Origin: Candidatus Brachythrix odensensis
GTDB lineage: Bacteria > Chloroflexota > Anaerolineae > J036 > Brachytrichaceae
Direction: 5' to 3'
DNA: 64,000 nucleotides
NCBI GenBank assembly: GCA_016714465.1
Contig: JADKDT010000009.1
Coordinates: forward strand, 83,658 to 147,657
The position numbers and the translations under genes are program-made. Each line of letters opens with the position of its first letter. The first letter of the stretch is position 1. Below the pieces are notes generated by a model. It was not told the origin of the DNA and did no database searches. It worked only from the letters and a program-made list of their open reading frames with translations. This document shows positions 1 to 8,355 of this stretch, one piece after another.

Positions 1-3000
1 GCAGGGCGTGATCGACACGTATGGGCGTGATGATGACGCGCGGAGCGTGGTCTTTGGCGGCCTGAGCGCCGGGGCCCATGTCATCAGCCTGACCGTGCTT
101 GGCACGCGAAATGCCTTTGCGGGCTCACCGGGCAATGTTCATTTCGACCACCTCGATGTATGGGATGGAAGCGCGCTGGTCGACGGCGCCATGGATGAAT
201 CGAGCCCGCGGGTGCGCTACAGCGACGGCTGGTTGCGGGCGGCCTCGACCTCGGCTGAGGGCGGCTTCTATGCCGGCAGCCCGAACGCGACGGGCGCGGC
301 CTGGGTGTCCTTTGCCGGCGATTCGGTCCGCCTGACGACGCTGGCCGGCCTGGGGAATGCCGGCGAGCTGGGCGTCTCCATCGACGGCCGTTGGAAGGGT
401 TGGCTTGATCTTGATGCGCCGGCGGTGACGAGCCGGACCGCGGCCTTTGGCGGTCTTGGCGCGGGACCGCATGTGATGGCGCTTGTCTCGCACCGGGGCA
501 GCTACTTCAATCTGGATTCTGTTGTGACGCCCGCCGACGGTCCGTTCTTCGACGCGGAACCCAACGGTGTGTTCCGTCTTGAGGAGGACAACCTGGCGAT
601 CCGTCTCAATGGCGCGCCCTACACCCAGACGAAGAGTAGTTGGGACTATTTGTTTCGGGCCCAGGCCAGCGACCGATATGTGGCCTTCAGCAGCGCGCCG
701 AGCGACACCTTCAGCCTGAACTTCGACGGCGCCTGGGTGAGCCTGGGCTTTGCCACGCGCACGGATGGGCGGCAGGCCGAGATCTTTCTGGATGGGGTGA
801 GCCAGGGCGTCGTTGACACGTATTCGGCGTCCGACGATGTGCTCGCCCGGGTCTACGGCGGCCTCGTCAGCGCCACCCACGTCATATCGTTCAATGTGCT
901 CAGCACGGTCAATGTCAGCGCGACGGGCAGCACCAAGTACCTCCAGCTCGACTATGTTGACGTCTGGGACGGGACCAGCGAGCCGAAGGGTGTGTTTCAA
1001 CACGACCCGGCCGAGCAGTACGGCGGACGGGTGTATCGGAGCGATGACTGGACGGTCTCGGCCAAAACCAACACGCTCAGCGGCACTTTTCTGGAGGACG
1101 GCACGAACGCCTGGTTCCTGTTCAGCGGGGTGAGCGTGACGGTCATCGGGGTGACCGATGTGCTTTCGCCGAGCAAAGCCGAGATCTTCATCGATGGCGT
1201 CAGCCAGGGCGTGCTCGATCTGCACTATCCGTTTGCCAGGTCGTCGGTGGCAACCACGATTGGCGGCCTGGGCGCAGGCGCGCACGTTCTGCGCCTGGTC
1301 GACCGCAGCGGGGCGGGCAGCAACCTGGGGGCCGGCCTGGACGCCTTCCTGACCGGCGACGCGACCTTTGCCGGCATGCCGATGGTGGAGTGGTCGGCCA
1401 ACGGCAGCGCGTCCAACGAGGTATTCGCCATCACCCCGGCCGTCGGCGATCTGGACGGCGACGGCATCCCCGAGATCATCGCCACGACCACCGGGGAGAG
1501 CTGCATCTTTGGGTCGTGCACGTTCACCAACAAAGCGTTGTATGTCTTTGAGGGTGATTCCGGCGCGCTCGTTTTCTCGAGGACGATTACCGGCACGCAC
1601 GGTTGCAGCGGCTTCAGAATTTGCGGGGGGGTCGGCTCGCCGGCGATCGCCGACATCGACGGCGGCGGCGATATCGAGATCATCGTCGACAGCAGCAGCG
1701 GTCTGCGGGCTTACAAGAACGACGGCACGCTGCTGTGGTGGAACCAGAGCATCCAGGGCACGTGGGCGAGCGCGGTCGCCATCGCCAATCTTGACGACGA
1801 TGACGCGCCCGAGATCGCGACCGTGCACGATTCCATCTCCCCCAATGTGCGGCGGGTGCATATCGCGCAGCCGGACGGGACGTCCAGCTGGACCTACACC
1901 CTGCCCACGACCCTGCCCGGGCCGCGCACGCCGGTGCTGGCCGATCTCAATGGCGACACGCGCATGGATCTGGTCATCGCCTCCGGCCAAACGATCTACG
2001 AATTCCTGAGCAACGGCGTATCGATGACGCTGGCCTACACCCGCAACAGCGGGCTCGATCACTATGGTTCGCCGGCCGTCGCCGACATCGACGCGGACGG
2101 CCTGCCCGAGATCATCATCGGCTGGGAGGGCATCGTCCAGGCCTATGAGCACGATCTGACGCCGAAGTGGGTTTACACAACGGGTGGCGTCTTCCCAAGC
2201 ACGGTCTCGATCGCCGAACTGGATGGCAATGACGGTGGCGCGCCGGAGATCGTGCTGTATTCGAAGACCAGCGCCGCGGGCGAGGAAGGCCGGGTGTTCG
2301 CCCTCAACCACGACGGCACACTGCTGTGGTCGCGGGCCGCCAGGGACACCACGATCTCGAGCGCCGGCGTGGCCGTGCTCGACCTGGACGGAGACGGCGC
2401 CTGGGAAGTCGTTTGGAACGGATCCGTCTCAGGCACCCTGATCTTCAAGGGAGCGACCGGCGAGATCCAGTTCAACGACGACGTCATCGGGAGCGGGGCT
2501 CTGAACGAGACGCCGGTCATTGCCGACGTGGACGCGGACGGGCGCGCCGAGCTTGTGCTTGTCAGCGGCAACGCCCTGGTCGTGCTGGGCTTCGATGCCG
2601 TGTGGGCATCCTCCAGGCCGGTCTGGAATCAGCACTCGTATCACATCACCAACATCAATGACGATTTGTCCGTGCCGGTTCGCGAGCCGGACAGTTGGGC
2701 GTATCACAACACCTATCGCACCCAATCGCCCTTGACCGCCCCGGCGCCTGTCTATTACATCGAAATCTCGCATACGCTCGCGCCGAGCGTGACCGTTGTG
2801 CCGGGCTCGTTCAGCCGGGTCTACACGGACGCCAATCCGGTCTACACCTGGGGCTACAAGCACTACTGGTACGAGCCCGGCCGGGTGACCCGTTTTGACA
2901 TCGCGCTGCCCGGGATGCAGCCGGGCGAGGTGCGCCGGGTAAGCGAGGGCACTGTGGTGAGCTACACCGTCGGCGCGGGCCGCAACACGGTCCGGATCCC

Positions 3001-3094
3001 GCCGCTGTATATCGCCGCCGCCCACATCCTGAACCTGTCGCCGCAGGCCCTGTCGATTCAACGCGGCGCGACCGCGCGTTTTGATGTGGCCTGA
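1..3094 (+). CDS. Secreted VCBS/FG-GAP repeat protein, 5'-truncated first segment of a frameshifted gene
   Basis: The frame is open from base 2, so the gene begins outside the window. The first 450 residues hold three or four copies of a beta-sandwich-like unit recognisable by the phrases IFLDGVSQGV and GGLGAGAHV; it resembles carbohydrate-binding modules but I cannot name the family. Residues 480-870 carry about eight VCBS/FG-GAP-like calcium loops (DGDGIPEII, DADGLPEIII, DGDGAWEVVW, DADGRAELVL), expected to form a beta-propeller on an exported protein. A TGA at 3092 ends the frame, but the next frame continues the same kind of protein at once: inserting one base turns GCCTGAGC into GCC GTG AGC and gives FDVAVSNPGTTPDVYTL. 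I therefore treat 1-4552 as one surface protein in three pieces. Confidence 0.85.
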   Translation, partial: QGVIDTYGRDDDARSVVFGGLSAGAHVISLTVLGTRNAFAGSPGNVHFDHLDVWDGSALVDGAMDESSPRVRYSDGWLRAASTSAEGGFYAGSPNATGAAWVSFAGDSVRLTTLAGLGNAGELGVSIDGRWKGWLDLDAPAVTSRTAAFGGLGAGPHVMALVSHRGSYFNLDSVVTPADGPFFDAEPNGVFRLEEDNLAIRLNGAPYTQTKSSWDYLFRAQASDRYVAFSSAPSDTFSLNFDGAWVSLGFATRTDGRQAEIFLDGVSQGVVDTYSASDDVLARVYGGLVSATHVISFNVLSTVNVSATGSTKYLQLDYVDVWDGTSEPKGVFQHDPAEQYGGRVYRSDDWTVSAKTNTLSGTFLEDGTNAWFLFSGVSVTVIGVTDVLSPSKAEIFIDGVSQGVLDLHYPFARSSVATTIGGLGAGAHVLRLVDRSGAGSNLGAGLDAFLTGDATFAGMPMVEWSANGSASNEVFAITPAVGDLDGDGIPEIIATTTGESCIFGSCTFTNKALYVFEGDSGALVFSRTITGTHGCSGFRICGGVGSPAIADIDGGGDIEIIVDSSSGLRAYKNDGTLLWWNQSIQGTWASAVAIANLDDDDAPEIATVHDSISPNVRRVHIAQPDGTSSWTYTLPTTLPGPRTPVLADLNGDTRMDLVIASGQTIYEFLSNGVSMTLAYTRNSGLDHYGSPAVADIDADGLPEIIIGWEGIVQAYEHDLTPKWVYTTGGVFPSTVSIAELDGNDGGAPEIVLYSKTSAAGEEGRVFALNHDGTLLWSRAARDTTISSAGVAVLDLDGDGAWEVVWNGSVSGTLIFKGATGEIQFNDDVIGSGALNETPVIADVDADGRAELVLVSGNALVVLGFDAVWASSRPVWNQHSYHITNINDDLSVPVREPDSWAYHNTYRTQSPLTAPAPVYYIEISHTLAPSVTVVPGSFSRVYTDANPVYTWGYKHYWYEPGRVTRFDIALPGMQPGEVRRVSEGTVVSYTVGAGRNTVRIPPLYIAAAHILNLSPQALSIQRGATARFDVA

Positions 3095-3126
3095 GCAACC
3101 CTGGAACAACGCCCGATGTCTACACC

Positions 3127-3744
3127 TTGACCGTGGCCGGGCTTCCTTCCTCGCTGACGGCGGCTCTTCCGGAGACCGTCTCGCTGGCGGCTGGCGCGAC
3201 GGTGACCGTCGGTCTGGAACTGGCCGCCTTGCCAGATGCCGATCTGACGGAGTGGGAGATCCTCGTCAATGTGGCCAACACGCAGGGTGGTCACGAGGCG
3301 GCCCCGGCGACCGTGACGGTCGTTGATGCGCTGCGGGCGCGGGTTGGGCCCGATTCGCAAATTGTCGACACCGGCGCCCAGGCGGCCTACACCGTCGTCA
3401 TCACCAACCTCGAGGCGGTCGCCCGAACCTACTCGGTCACGCTCACGGGGCTGGGCGCGAACCCAGTCTCGCTCCCGGCCACGCTCACGCTGGCGGCCGG
3501 CAGCGCCGGCAGCGTGCCGGTCACGATCACGGCGATGTCCAACGAAAGCAGCCTAGTCTTCGCGGCACGCGAGGTGACGGCCGCCTTCATTCCGACCACT
3601 GCGACGGCCGGGCTGGGGAATGACGGCTATCTGACTCTCACCCTCGAGAACATCGGCTCGATCGGGGACACCTACGACATCACCCTGACCGGCCGGCCGG
3701 ATTGGTGGGATCGTCTCAGAGCGCAGCGCCTCCGAAATCGATGA
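3127..3744 (+). CDS. Second segment of the frameshifted secreted protein (Ig-like/NEW-type repeats)
   Basis: This frame continues the upstream protein after the one-base loss near 3091; coding sense actually resumes at about 3091 and the TTG at 3127 is only the first nominal start. It encodes two tandem beta-sandwich repeats of roughly 90-100 residues with the pattern YTLTVAGLPSSL and YSVTLTGLGANPVSLP, typical of NPCBM-associated or 'alpha-galactosidase NEW3-like' extracellular domains. The frame ends in a nonsensical arginine-rich tail (RLRAQRLRNR). Moving one base near 3705-3715 gives GIVSERSASEIDEQYLPAAI and leads into the third segment. There is no separate ribosome binding site. Confidence 0.7.
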   Translation: MTVAGLPSSLTAALPETVSLAAGATVTVGLELAALPDADLTEWEILVNVANTQGGHEAAPATVTVVDALRARVGPDSQIVDTGAQAAYTVVITNLEAVARTYSVTLTGLGANPVSLPATLTLAAGSAGSVPVTITAMSNESSLVFAAREVTAAFIPTTATAGLGNDGYLTLTLENIGSIGDTYDITLTGRPDWWDRLRAQRLRNR

Positions 3745-3766
3745 GCAGTATCTGCCGGCGGCGATC

Positions 3767-4552
3767 TTGAACAAGCAGACGATTCGGGTGCGGGTGAATG
3801 CCGGTTTTGCTGATGGGCCCGGGACCTACACGGTCACAGCGCTGGTCCGCTCGCGATCCAATCCGGTCGTGACCGCTCTCGCATATGCCTGGGTGACCCT
3901 GGTCGATGAGGCCGTCTACGCCGACTTTGACCCGTTCTCACAGCAGGCGGCGGCTGGCACGGTCGTGCCGTGGGCACTCGTCGTGACGAACTACGGGAAC
4001 GTGGCGAGCACCTTCTACATCACCGGGGCCGGCGAGCTCGGCGGGCTGATGCAGTTTGGCGCGCCGAGTGTGACGCTCGGGCCGGGTTCCGAGATCCAGA
4101 TTCCCGTCACCCTGACCATTCCACCCTGGGCGCTCCCGGGCTGGCATGACATTCAGGCCTGGGTCTGGTCGGCGAGCGAGCCGGCGGTGGGTGTGCTGGC
4201 GGTGGCGGGGCTGGAAATCACCTCGACAGCGGGGATGACAGCCAGCCTGTCGCCGCCGTCCATCGTCGTGTCCGACGCGCTCCCGGTCGACTTTGCGTTG
4301 GTGATCAGCAACACCGGGGAGGTCAGCCTTGACGTCACGCTGTCGATCACGTCCGAGGCTGAGGTGTCCCTGTCGACGCCCGCGCTGCTCGTGCCGTCGC
4401 GCTTTGGCGCGCTCGCGCTGGTGAGCGCGTCCGCGCCCCGGCCGGGTGTGTATCCGATTACCGTTACCGCGACGAGCAGCGCCGGAACGCTGACTGCGAC
4501 GGCGACCCTGATTCGGATGGGTCGGGCGTTCATTCCGTTGGCCCGGAAGTAG
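3767..4552 (+). CDS. Third (C-terminal) segment of the frameshifted secreted protein, ending FIPLARK
   Basis: A TTG at 3767 is the nominal start, but the frame is open upstream to about 3710 and joins the previous segment. It encodes two or three more extracellular Ig-like repeats (VPWALVVTNYGNVASTFYI, VDFALVISNTGEVSLDVTL). The last residues are RMGRAFIPLARK. The final seven match the C-termini of three other large exported proteins in this window (see findings). The stop at 4550-4552 is followed 14 nt later by a long inverted repeat at 4566-4644, which probably ends or stabilises the transcript. Confidence 0.75.
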   Translation: MNKQTIRVRVNAGFADGPGTYTVTALVRSRSNPVVTALAYAWVTLVDEAVYADFDPFSQQAAAGTVVPWALVVTNYGNVASTFYITGAGELGGLMQFGAPSVTLGPGSEIQIPVTLTIPPWALPGWHDIQAWVWSASEPAVGVLAVAGLEITSTAGMTASLSPPSIVVSDALPVDFALVISNTGEVSLDVTLSITSEAEVSLSTPALLVPSRFGALALVSASAPRPGVYPITVTATSSAGTLTATATLIRMGRAFIPLARK

Positions 4553-4565
4553 CTGGAACAACAGC

Positions 4566-4693
4566 AACCTCGCAGGTAGGCGCCGCTACCGGGCTCGCGC
4601 ACCTCGCGGTAGCGCATGCGCCCACGGCGCCTACCCGCGAGGTTACTGCCGTTCACGTTCACGTTACCGTTACCGTAAACGGTAACGTGAACG
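4566..4693. repeat. Inverted repeat plus second hairpin built on an ACGTGA-like hexamer
   Basis: Left arm 4566-4585 and right arm 4625-4644 pair over 20 bp with one mismatch (AACCTCGCAGGTAGGCGCCG against the complement of the right arm), with a smaller CTACCG/CGGTAG stem nested inside. Directly after it, 4656-4671 (CGTTCACGTTACCGTT) pairs perfectly with 4678-4693 over 16 bp around a 6-nt loop. The element starts 14 nt after a stop codon. Related arms (ACCTCGCGGGTAGGCGC) recur at 19547-19611, and related hexamers at 7563-7624. Confidence 0.8.
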
Positions 4694-4796
4694 ACTGCGT
4701 ATGCAGTTGGGTGGTTAGACATACAAAAATGTCCGCCTGCCCAACGAATGGACTACAATAGGCGCAGGTTCGGGGGGATCGCTATAGGTGGTCCAT

Positions 4797-5201
4797 ATGT
4801 CAATTCGTCGCCCGTTCCCGTTCAGTATCGTTTTCCTCGCAGTGTCCGCCCTCATCCTGATCGCGCCGGGCCTCGCGGTGTCGCAGGCCCCCGAGCCTGA
4901 ACAATCCGTCGCGATGACGCGCCAGCTTGGCGCGCTTGATACGGCCACCCCGACCGAGACAGCGGCGCCAGGCAGCACCCCTTCTGTAACCCCGACTCCG
5001 GCGGCGCAATACGCCTTTCTCCCCTTGATTCTCAATGACCCGACGGCAACGCCGACGTCAACGCCGACCGCGACCGATACGCCAACTGCGACGCCAACTG
5101 CAATACCAACCCAGACTCCTACACAAACGCCGACGGCAACACTTCGGCCACACCGACCGGCACTGCGACCCCGCTTGCGTTGTGCGGAAACGCAACCGTG
5201 A
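4797..5201 (+). CDS. Secreted P-domain/Thr-Pro linker protein, N-terminal segment
   Basis: ATG at 4797 is preceded by AGGTGG about 7 nt upstream, better than the GTG at 4788. The protein opens with a signal peptide: basic start, hydrophobic core FSIVFLAVSALILIAPGLAV, cleavage after an Ala-rich stretch. A short acidic region and a first Thr-Pro linker follow, then AAQYAFLPLILND (around residue 75), then more TPTATPT. The FLPLILN core resembles the C-terminal heptapeptide of other exported proteins here. The frame derails near 5140 (RPHRPALRPRLRC). With one extra base the linker continues as TSATPTGTATP into the frame at 5180. A weak TACAAT at 4753-4758 could be a -10 element. Confidence 0.75.
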   Translation: MSIRRPFPFSIVFLAVSALILIAPGLAVSQAPEPEQSVAMTRQLGALDTATPTETAAPGSTPSVTPTPAAQYAFLPLILNDPTATPTSTPTATDTPTATPTAIPTQTPTQTPTATLRPHRPALRPRLRCAETQP

Positions 5202-6199
5202 TTGCCTACACCCGCATTCCGGATGGGAATGCGGCCGGCGTGTGCGTGCCGATCCCCGTCACCGGCGCGGGCACGATCACGACCCTGTCGTTGCGCGCTC
5301 AGATGTCGCACACCTGGGTGGGCGATCTCAAGTTGTGGCTGGTCAACCCGGCCAGCCAGTCGCTCGTGCTGATGATGCGCCCAGGCGCGCCGGCGACCGC
5401 CCTTGGCGCGTATGCGAACCTCTCGCAAAATGTCCCGATCACCTTTACCGATGGCGGGCAGGCCAGCGCCGAGGCGATGGGCGCGGGGTTGACGGGCCTG
5501 CAGGTGATCTGCCAACAAAATGGTATTTGCCGCTTCAGCCCGAATCAGGATGGCCAACCTTCGACCTTCACCGCTTTCGCCGGTTTCGCGGGGCAGACCG
5601 CCGCTGGGACCTGGCAGTTTTGCGCCTCGGACTCCGACACGCAAGATGTGGGGGCCATCTTTTCAGTGGCGCTGAACCAGACCTGCGCCGGGCCATCGCC
5701 GGCTACGCCAACGGCCACACTCATGGTTTCAAGCACGGCTACACCGACCGTGACGACGACGCCCACAACTACTGCGACGGCAACCCCCAGCCCCACGCCA
5801 ACCGAGACGCCGACCGCGAGCCTGACGCCGACCACGACGACGACGCCCACCTCCAGTGCGACGGCAACACCCAGCCCCACGCCAACCGAGACGCCCACCG
5901 CGACCCTGACACCCACGACGACGCCATCGCCGACAGCAACCGCGACCGCGACAACAACGCCGTCACCCACACCGACCGAGACCCCCAACGGCACGCTTAC
6001 GGCGACCCCGTCCCCAAGCGCTTCTCCGACCGCGACCGCGACAAGCGTCCCAGCGTTGTGCGGCGTTACCACCGTGACGACCTATACCCGGGTGCCGGAT
6101 GGCAACGCGACCGGGATCTGTGTGCCAATCCCATATATCGGCAGCGGCGCGATTACGACGGTGTCATTGCGCCCAAATGTCCACCACCTGGGTGGGTGA
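5180..6199 (+). CDS. Second segment: P-domain repeat 1, long Thr-Pro linker, start of P-domain 2
   Basis: Coding sense starts at about 5143. Residues 10-165 form a domain related to the proprotein-convertase P-domain: a PDGN start, HTWVGDLKLWLVNP (the conserved GDL strand), and GTWQFCASDSDTQD near its end, with paired cysteines. A linker of more than 100 residues follows, almost only T, P, A and S. A second P-domain then starts (TTYTRVPDGNATG). The frame breaks near 6175: the DNA still encodes MSTTWVGDLKLWLLNP, but in another frame. P-domains are usually linked to subtilisin-like proteases; no catalytic domain is present here, so binding or adhesion is more likely. Confidence 0.75.
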   Translation: MCGNATVIAYTRIPDGNAAGVCVPIPVTGAGTITTLSLRAQMSHTWVGDLKLWLVNPASQSLVLMMRPGAPATALGAYANLSQNVPITFTDGGQASAEAMGAGLTGLQVICQQNGICRFSPNQDGQPSTFTAFAGFAGQTAAGTWQFCASDSDTQDVGAIFSVALNQTCAGPSPATPTATLMVSSTATPTVTTTPTTTATATPSPTPTETPTASLTPTTTTTPTSSATATPSPTPTETPTATLTPTTTPSPTATATATTTPSPTPTETPNGTLTATPSPSASPTATATSVPALCGVTTVTTYTRVPDGNATGICVPIPYIGSGAITTVSLRPNVHHLGG

Positions 6200-6351
6200 T
6201 CTGAAACTGTGGCTGCTCAATCCGGCCAGCCAATCCCTCGTGCTCATGGCCCCGCCCCGGCGCGCCGGCTACTTCGCTGGGCTACGCCGCGGATCTTTCG
6301 CAGAGTTACCCAGTCACCTTTACCGACGCCGGGCAGGCCAGCGCCGAGGCG

Positions 6352-7533
6352 ATGGGCGCCGGGCTGACCGGCGCCCAGGTGGTCTGTCAGCAAAATGGGA
6401 TTTGTCGATTTGTGCCGAATCCCAATGGACAAGCCTCGACCTTTGCGAACTTCTCCGGCTTTGTTGGCCAGAGCCCGAGCGGAACCTGGCAGTTCTGCGC
6501 CTCGGACGCGGACAGTGGCGATCTCGCCGCGATCTTCTCGGTGGCGTTGGACGTCGCCTGCGGCCCAACCCTGACCCCGACCCCGACCGGCACCGCCACG
6601 CCGACCTCAACCGTGACCCCGACGGGGACGCCCACGCGCACGACCAACACCCCGACGGTGACGCCGACTCGGACTCCGACCACGCCGACAGTGACGCCAA
6701 CCGCGACGCCGACGGCAACCAGCACCCCCATGCCGCCTCCGTCTGGGATTTGGGGAACGGTCTACCGGCAGGCGATTCCAATGAGCGGGAAGGTGGTGGA
6801 GCGTCGATGCATATTGTCCGGTCGGCAAGCAGTTGTGTCTCTGCGGGAATGGCTCACGACCGACGCGATCGGACGCTACGTGTTTACCGCAAAGGCTGCC
6901 CTGGATGCCAACCATTACTACTATGTTCGATACCTTGTTCCGAGCGCGGACGAGTGCTATTTCTTTCTCAACTTCTACTTCTCTTCGAATGTGCTGAGTT
7001 ATCCGGTGGCCGGCGCAACGCTGCATCACGAGGATTTCGACATTTCGGCGATAAACCCGGTAGATCCGCGCGATTTCGAGAATGTCCCTCTCGATCGCCG
7101 ATTCACGTGGGTGCAACGTACTCTGAGCACGACCTTGACACCGCCCGACAACTACGCGCTCAACCTGTTCGATCCTGACGGCGCTGCCTATTACGAGTCC
7201 GCTTTGCTTGGGACAACAAACACATATATGCTACTTCGCGGCGAACTGGGGCCACCGCGTTTCTCGGGCAACTACATGGCTGGCGGGCGCCACCTATCTC
7301 AATATTGGGGACGGCGCACTAGGTGGGTCAACGTGCTTGGCAATGTCAACGCAGCCGGTCCAGCAGGGCCCGGTCCGGCCTTCGAAGCCCCCAATCACGT
7401 ATGGACAAACTGCTGGACGCGGAAGACCGGCAGTGCGTTCCCAGGCCCGATAGCCTCGAGGGATGGTGGACTCCAATCTCCGCCGCCTTACGAGGTAACC
7501 TCCGTAGGCAGACCCAGGCCTTTCCCAGAGTGA
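6352..7533 (+). CDS. Third segment: rest of P-domain 2, Thr-Pro linker and unknown C-terminal domain
   Basis: Two frame changes (near 6175 and 6260) separate this from the previous segment; between them the DNA encodes a normal P-domain core. This frame runs through GTWQFCASDADSGD, a second Thr-Pro linker (about residues 75-130) and a 260-residue C-terminal region (GIWGTVYRQAIPMSGK, YVRYLVPSADECYFF). That region looks like a carboxypeptidase-regulatory-type beta-sandwich joined to something I do not recognise. Around 7210-7330 another frame also reads plausibly, so a further indel may exist and the C-terminus is uncertain. The whole gene (4797-7533) is bracketed by hexamer-rich repeats at 4656-4693 and 7563-7624. 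Confidence 0.65.
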   Translation: MGAGLTGAQVVCQQNGICRFVPNPNGQASTFANFSGFVGQSPSGTWQFCASDADSGDLAAIFSVALDVACGPTLTPTPTGTATPTSTVTPTGTPTRTTNTPTVTPTRTPTTPTVTPTATPTATSTPMPPPSGIWGTVYRQAIPMSGKVVERRCILSGRQAVVSLREWLTTDAIGRYVFTAKAALDANHYYYVRYLVPSADECYFFLNFYFSSNVLSYPVAGATLHHEDFDISAINPVDPRDFENVPLDRRFTWVQRTLSTTLTPPDNYALNLFDPDGAAYYESALLGTTNTYMLLRGELGPPRFSGNYMAGGRHLSQYWGRRTRWVNVLGNVNAAGPAGPGPAFEAPNHVWTNCWTRKTGSAFPGPIASRDGGLQSPPPYEVTSVGRPRPFPE

Positions 7534-7624
7534 CATCCCGGGCGCCTACGCGCGAGGGGCTGCCGTTGCCGTAGACGTTGACGTTGCCGTGAACGTGAAC
7601 GTAAACGTGAACGTGAACGGGAAC
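7498..7624. repeat. Degenerate inverted repeat and ACGTGA hexamer array
   Basis: 7498-7509 (AACCTCCGTAGGC-like) and 7542-7557 (GCGCCTACGCGCGAGG) are imperfect versions of the arms at 4566-4644. Right after them lies a period-6 array at 7563-7624 made of about ten units related to ACGTGA (CCGTTG, ACGTTG, ACGTGA, ACGTAA). It ends 18 nt before the next start codon. I see no other function here. Confidence 0.6.
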
Positions 7625-7641
7625 AGATCCGGGCATACACT

Positions 7642-8355
7642 ATGGCCCGCATGCAATCGCTCGGCCGGCTATTCATCTATCTCCGCCCCTACCGCCGGCA
7701 GGCCATCCTGTCCCTCATCGCGCTCACGACGTGGGTGTTTCTGGATCTGGCCATCCCCCGCCTGATCCAGCGCATCATCGATCAGGGCATCCTGCGGAAT
7801 GATCAGGCCGTGGTTCTCGAGACCGCGGCGATCATGCTGGGCATCTCGCTGCTGAGCGCCGTCATCGCCGTAGGCAACAACATCCTCTCGGTCCAGGCTG
7901 GCGAGGGCGTTGCCCGCGATTTGCGCGAGGCCCTCTTCGTCAGAATCCAGTCTTACTCGTACGCCAACCTCGATCAACAACGGACCGGCCAGTTGCTCGT
8001 GCGTCTGACCAGCGACATCAACGCGCTCAAGCACCTGTCACAGATCACGCTGCGGATCGGCACCCGCGCGCCGCTGATGATGATCGGCAGCCTGATCCTG
8101 ATGATCAGCACCAGCCCGAACCTGGCCCTCACCCTGCTGCCGCTGCTGGCGGTCACCAGCGGCCTGATCGTCTTCTTCGTTCTGCGCATGGAGCCCTTGT
8201 TCCGGATCGTGCAGCAGAAACTCGACCGGCTGAACAATGTGCTGCACGAGAACATCGCCGGGGCGCGCCTGGTCAAGGCCTTCGTACGGGCCGATTTCGA
8301 GGCTGGGCGCTTTGAAGTCGCCAACGCCGAACTGGCCGGGGGTCGATCCGGGTGA
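7642..8355 (+). CDS. ABC exporter subunit A, N-terminal membrane segment (frameshifted)
   Basis: This encodes the first five transmembrane helices of a type IV (B-family) ABC exporter: a short cytosolic start, the helix AILSLIALTTWVFLDLAIP, and the coupling-helix region (LFVRIQSYSYANLDQQRTGQLLVRLTSD). The frame ends early after NAELAGG. One extra base in the G run at 8338-8342 restores NAELAGRSIRVMRFMSS and joins the segment starting at 8352. The restored protein (7642-9416) is about 590 aa, the usual length of a half transporter. No strong Shine-Dalgarno sequence is visible; the gene lies directly behind a hexamer array. Confidence 0.85.
   Translation: MARMQSLGRLFIYLRPYRRQAILSLIALTTWVFLDLAIPRLIQRIIDQGILRNDQAVVLETAAIMLGISLLSAVIAVGNNILSVQAGEGVARDLREALFVRIQSYSYANLDQQRTGQLLVRLTSDINALKHLSQITLRIGTRAPLMMIGSLILMISTSPNLALTLLPLLAVTSGLIVFFVLRMEPLFRIVQQKLDRLNNVLHENIAGARLVKAFVRADFEAGRFEVANAELAGGRSG

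Noticed and set aside
125..2311. Long minus-strand open frame (about 730 codons) opposite the first secreted-protein gene
   Set aside because: It mirrors a GC-rich coding strand, has low-complexity Arg/Ala/Gly/His composition, no domain and no ribosome binding site.
5040..6730. Repetitive ACNCCN tracts that could suggest a tandem-repeat or CRISPR-like array
   Set aside because: They encode Thr-Pro linkers of one secreted protein; there are no constant repeats with unique spacers.
7563..7624. Hexamer array considered as a CRISPR or replication iteron array
   Set aside because: Units are only 6 nt and degenerate, with no spacers, no AT-rich region and no replication gene nearby.
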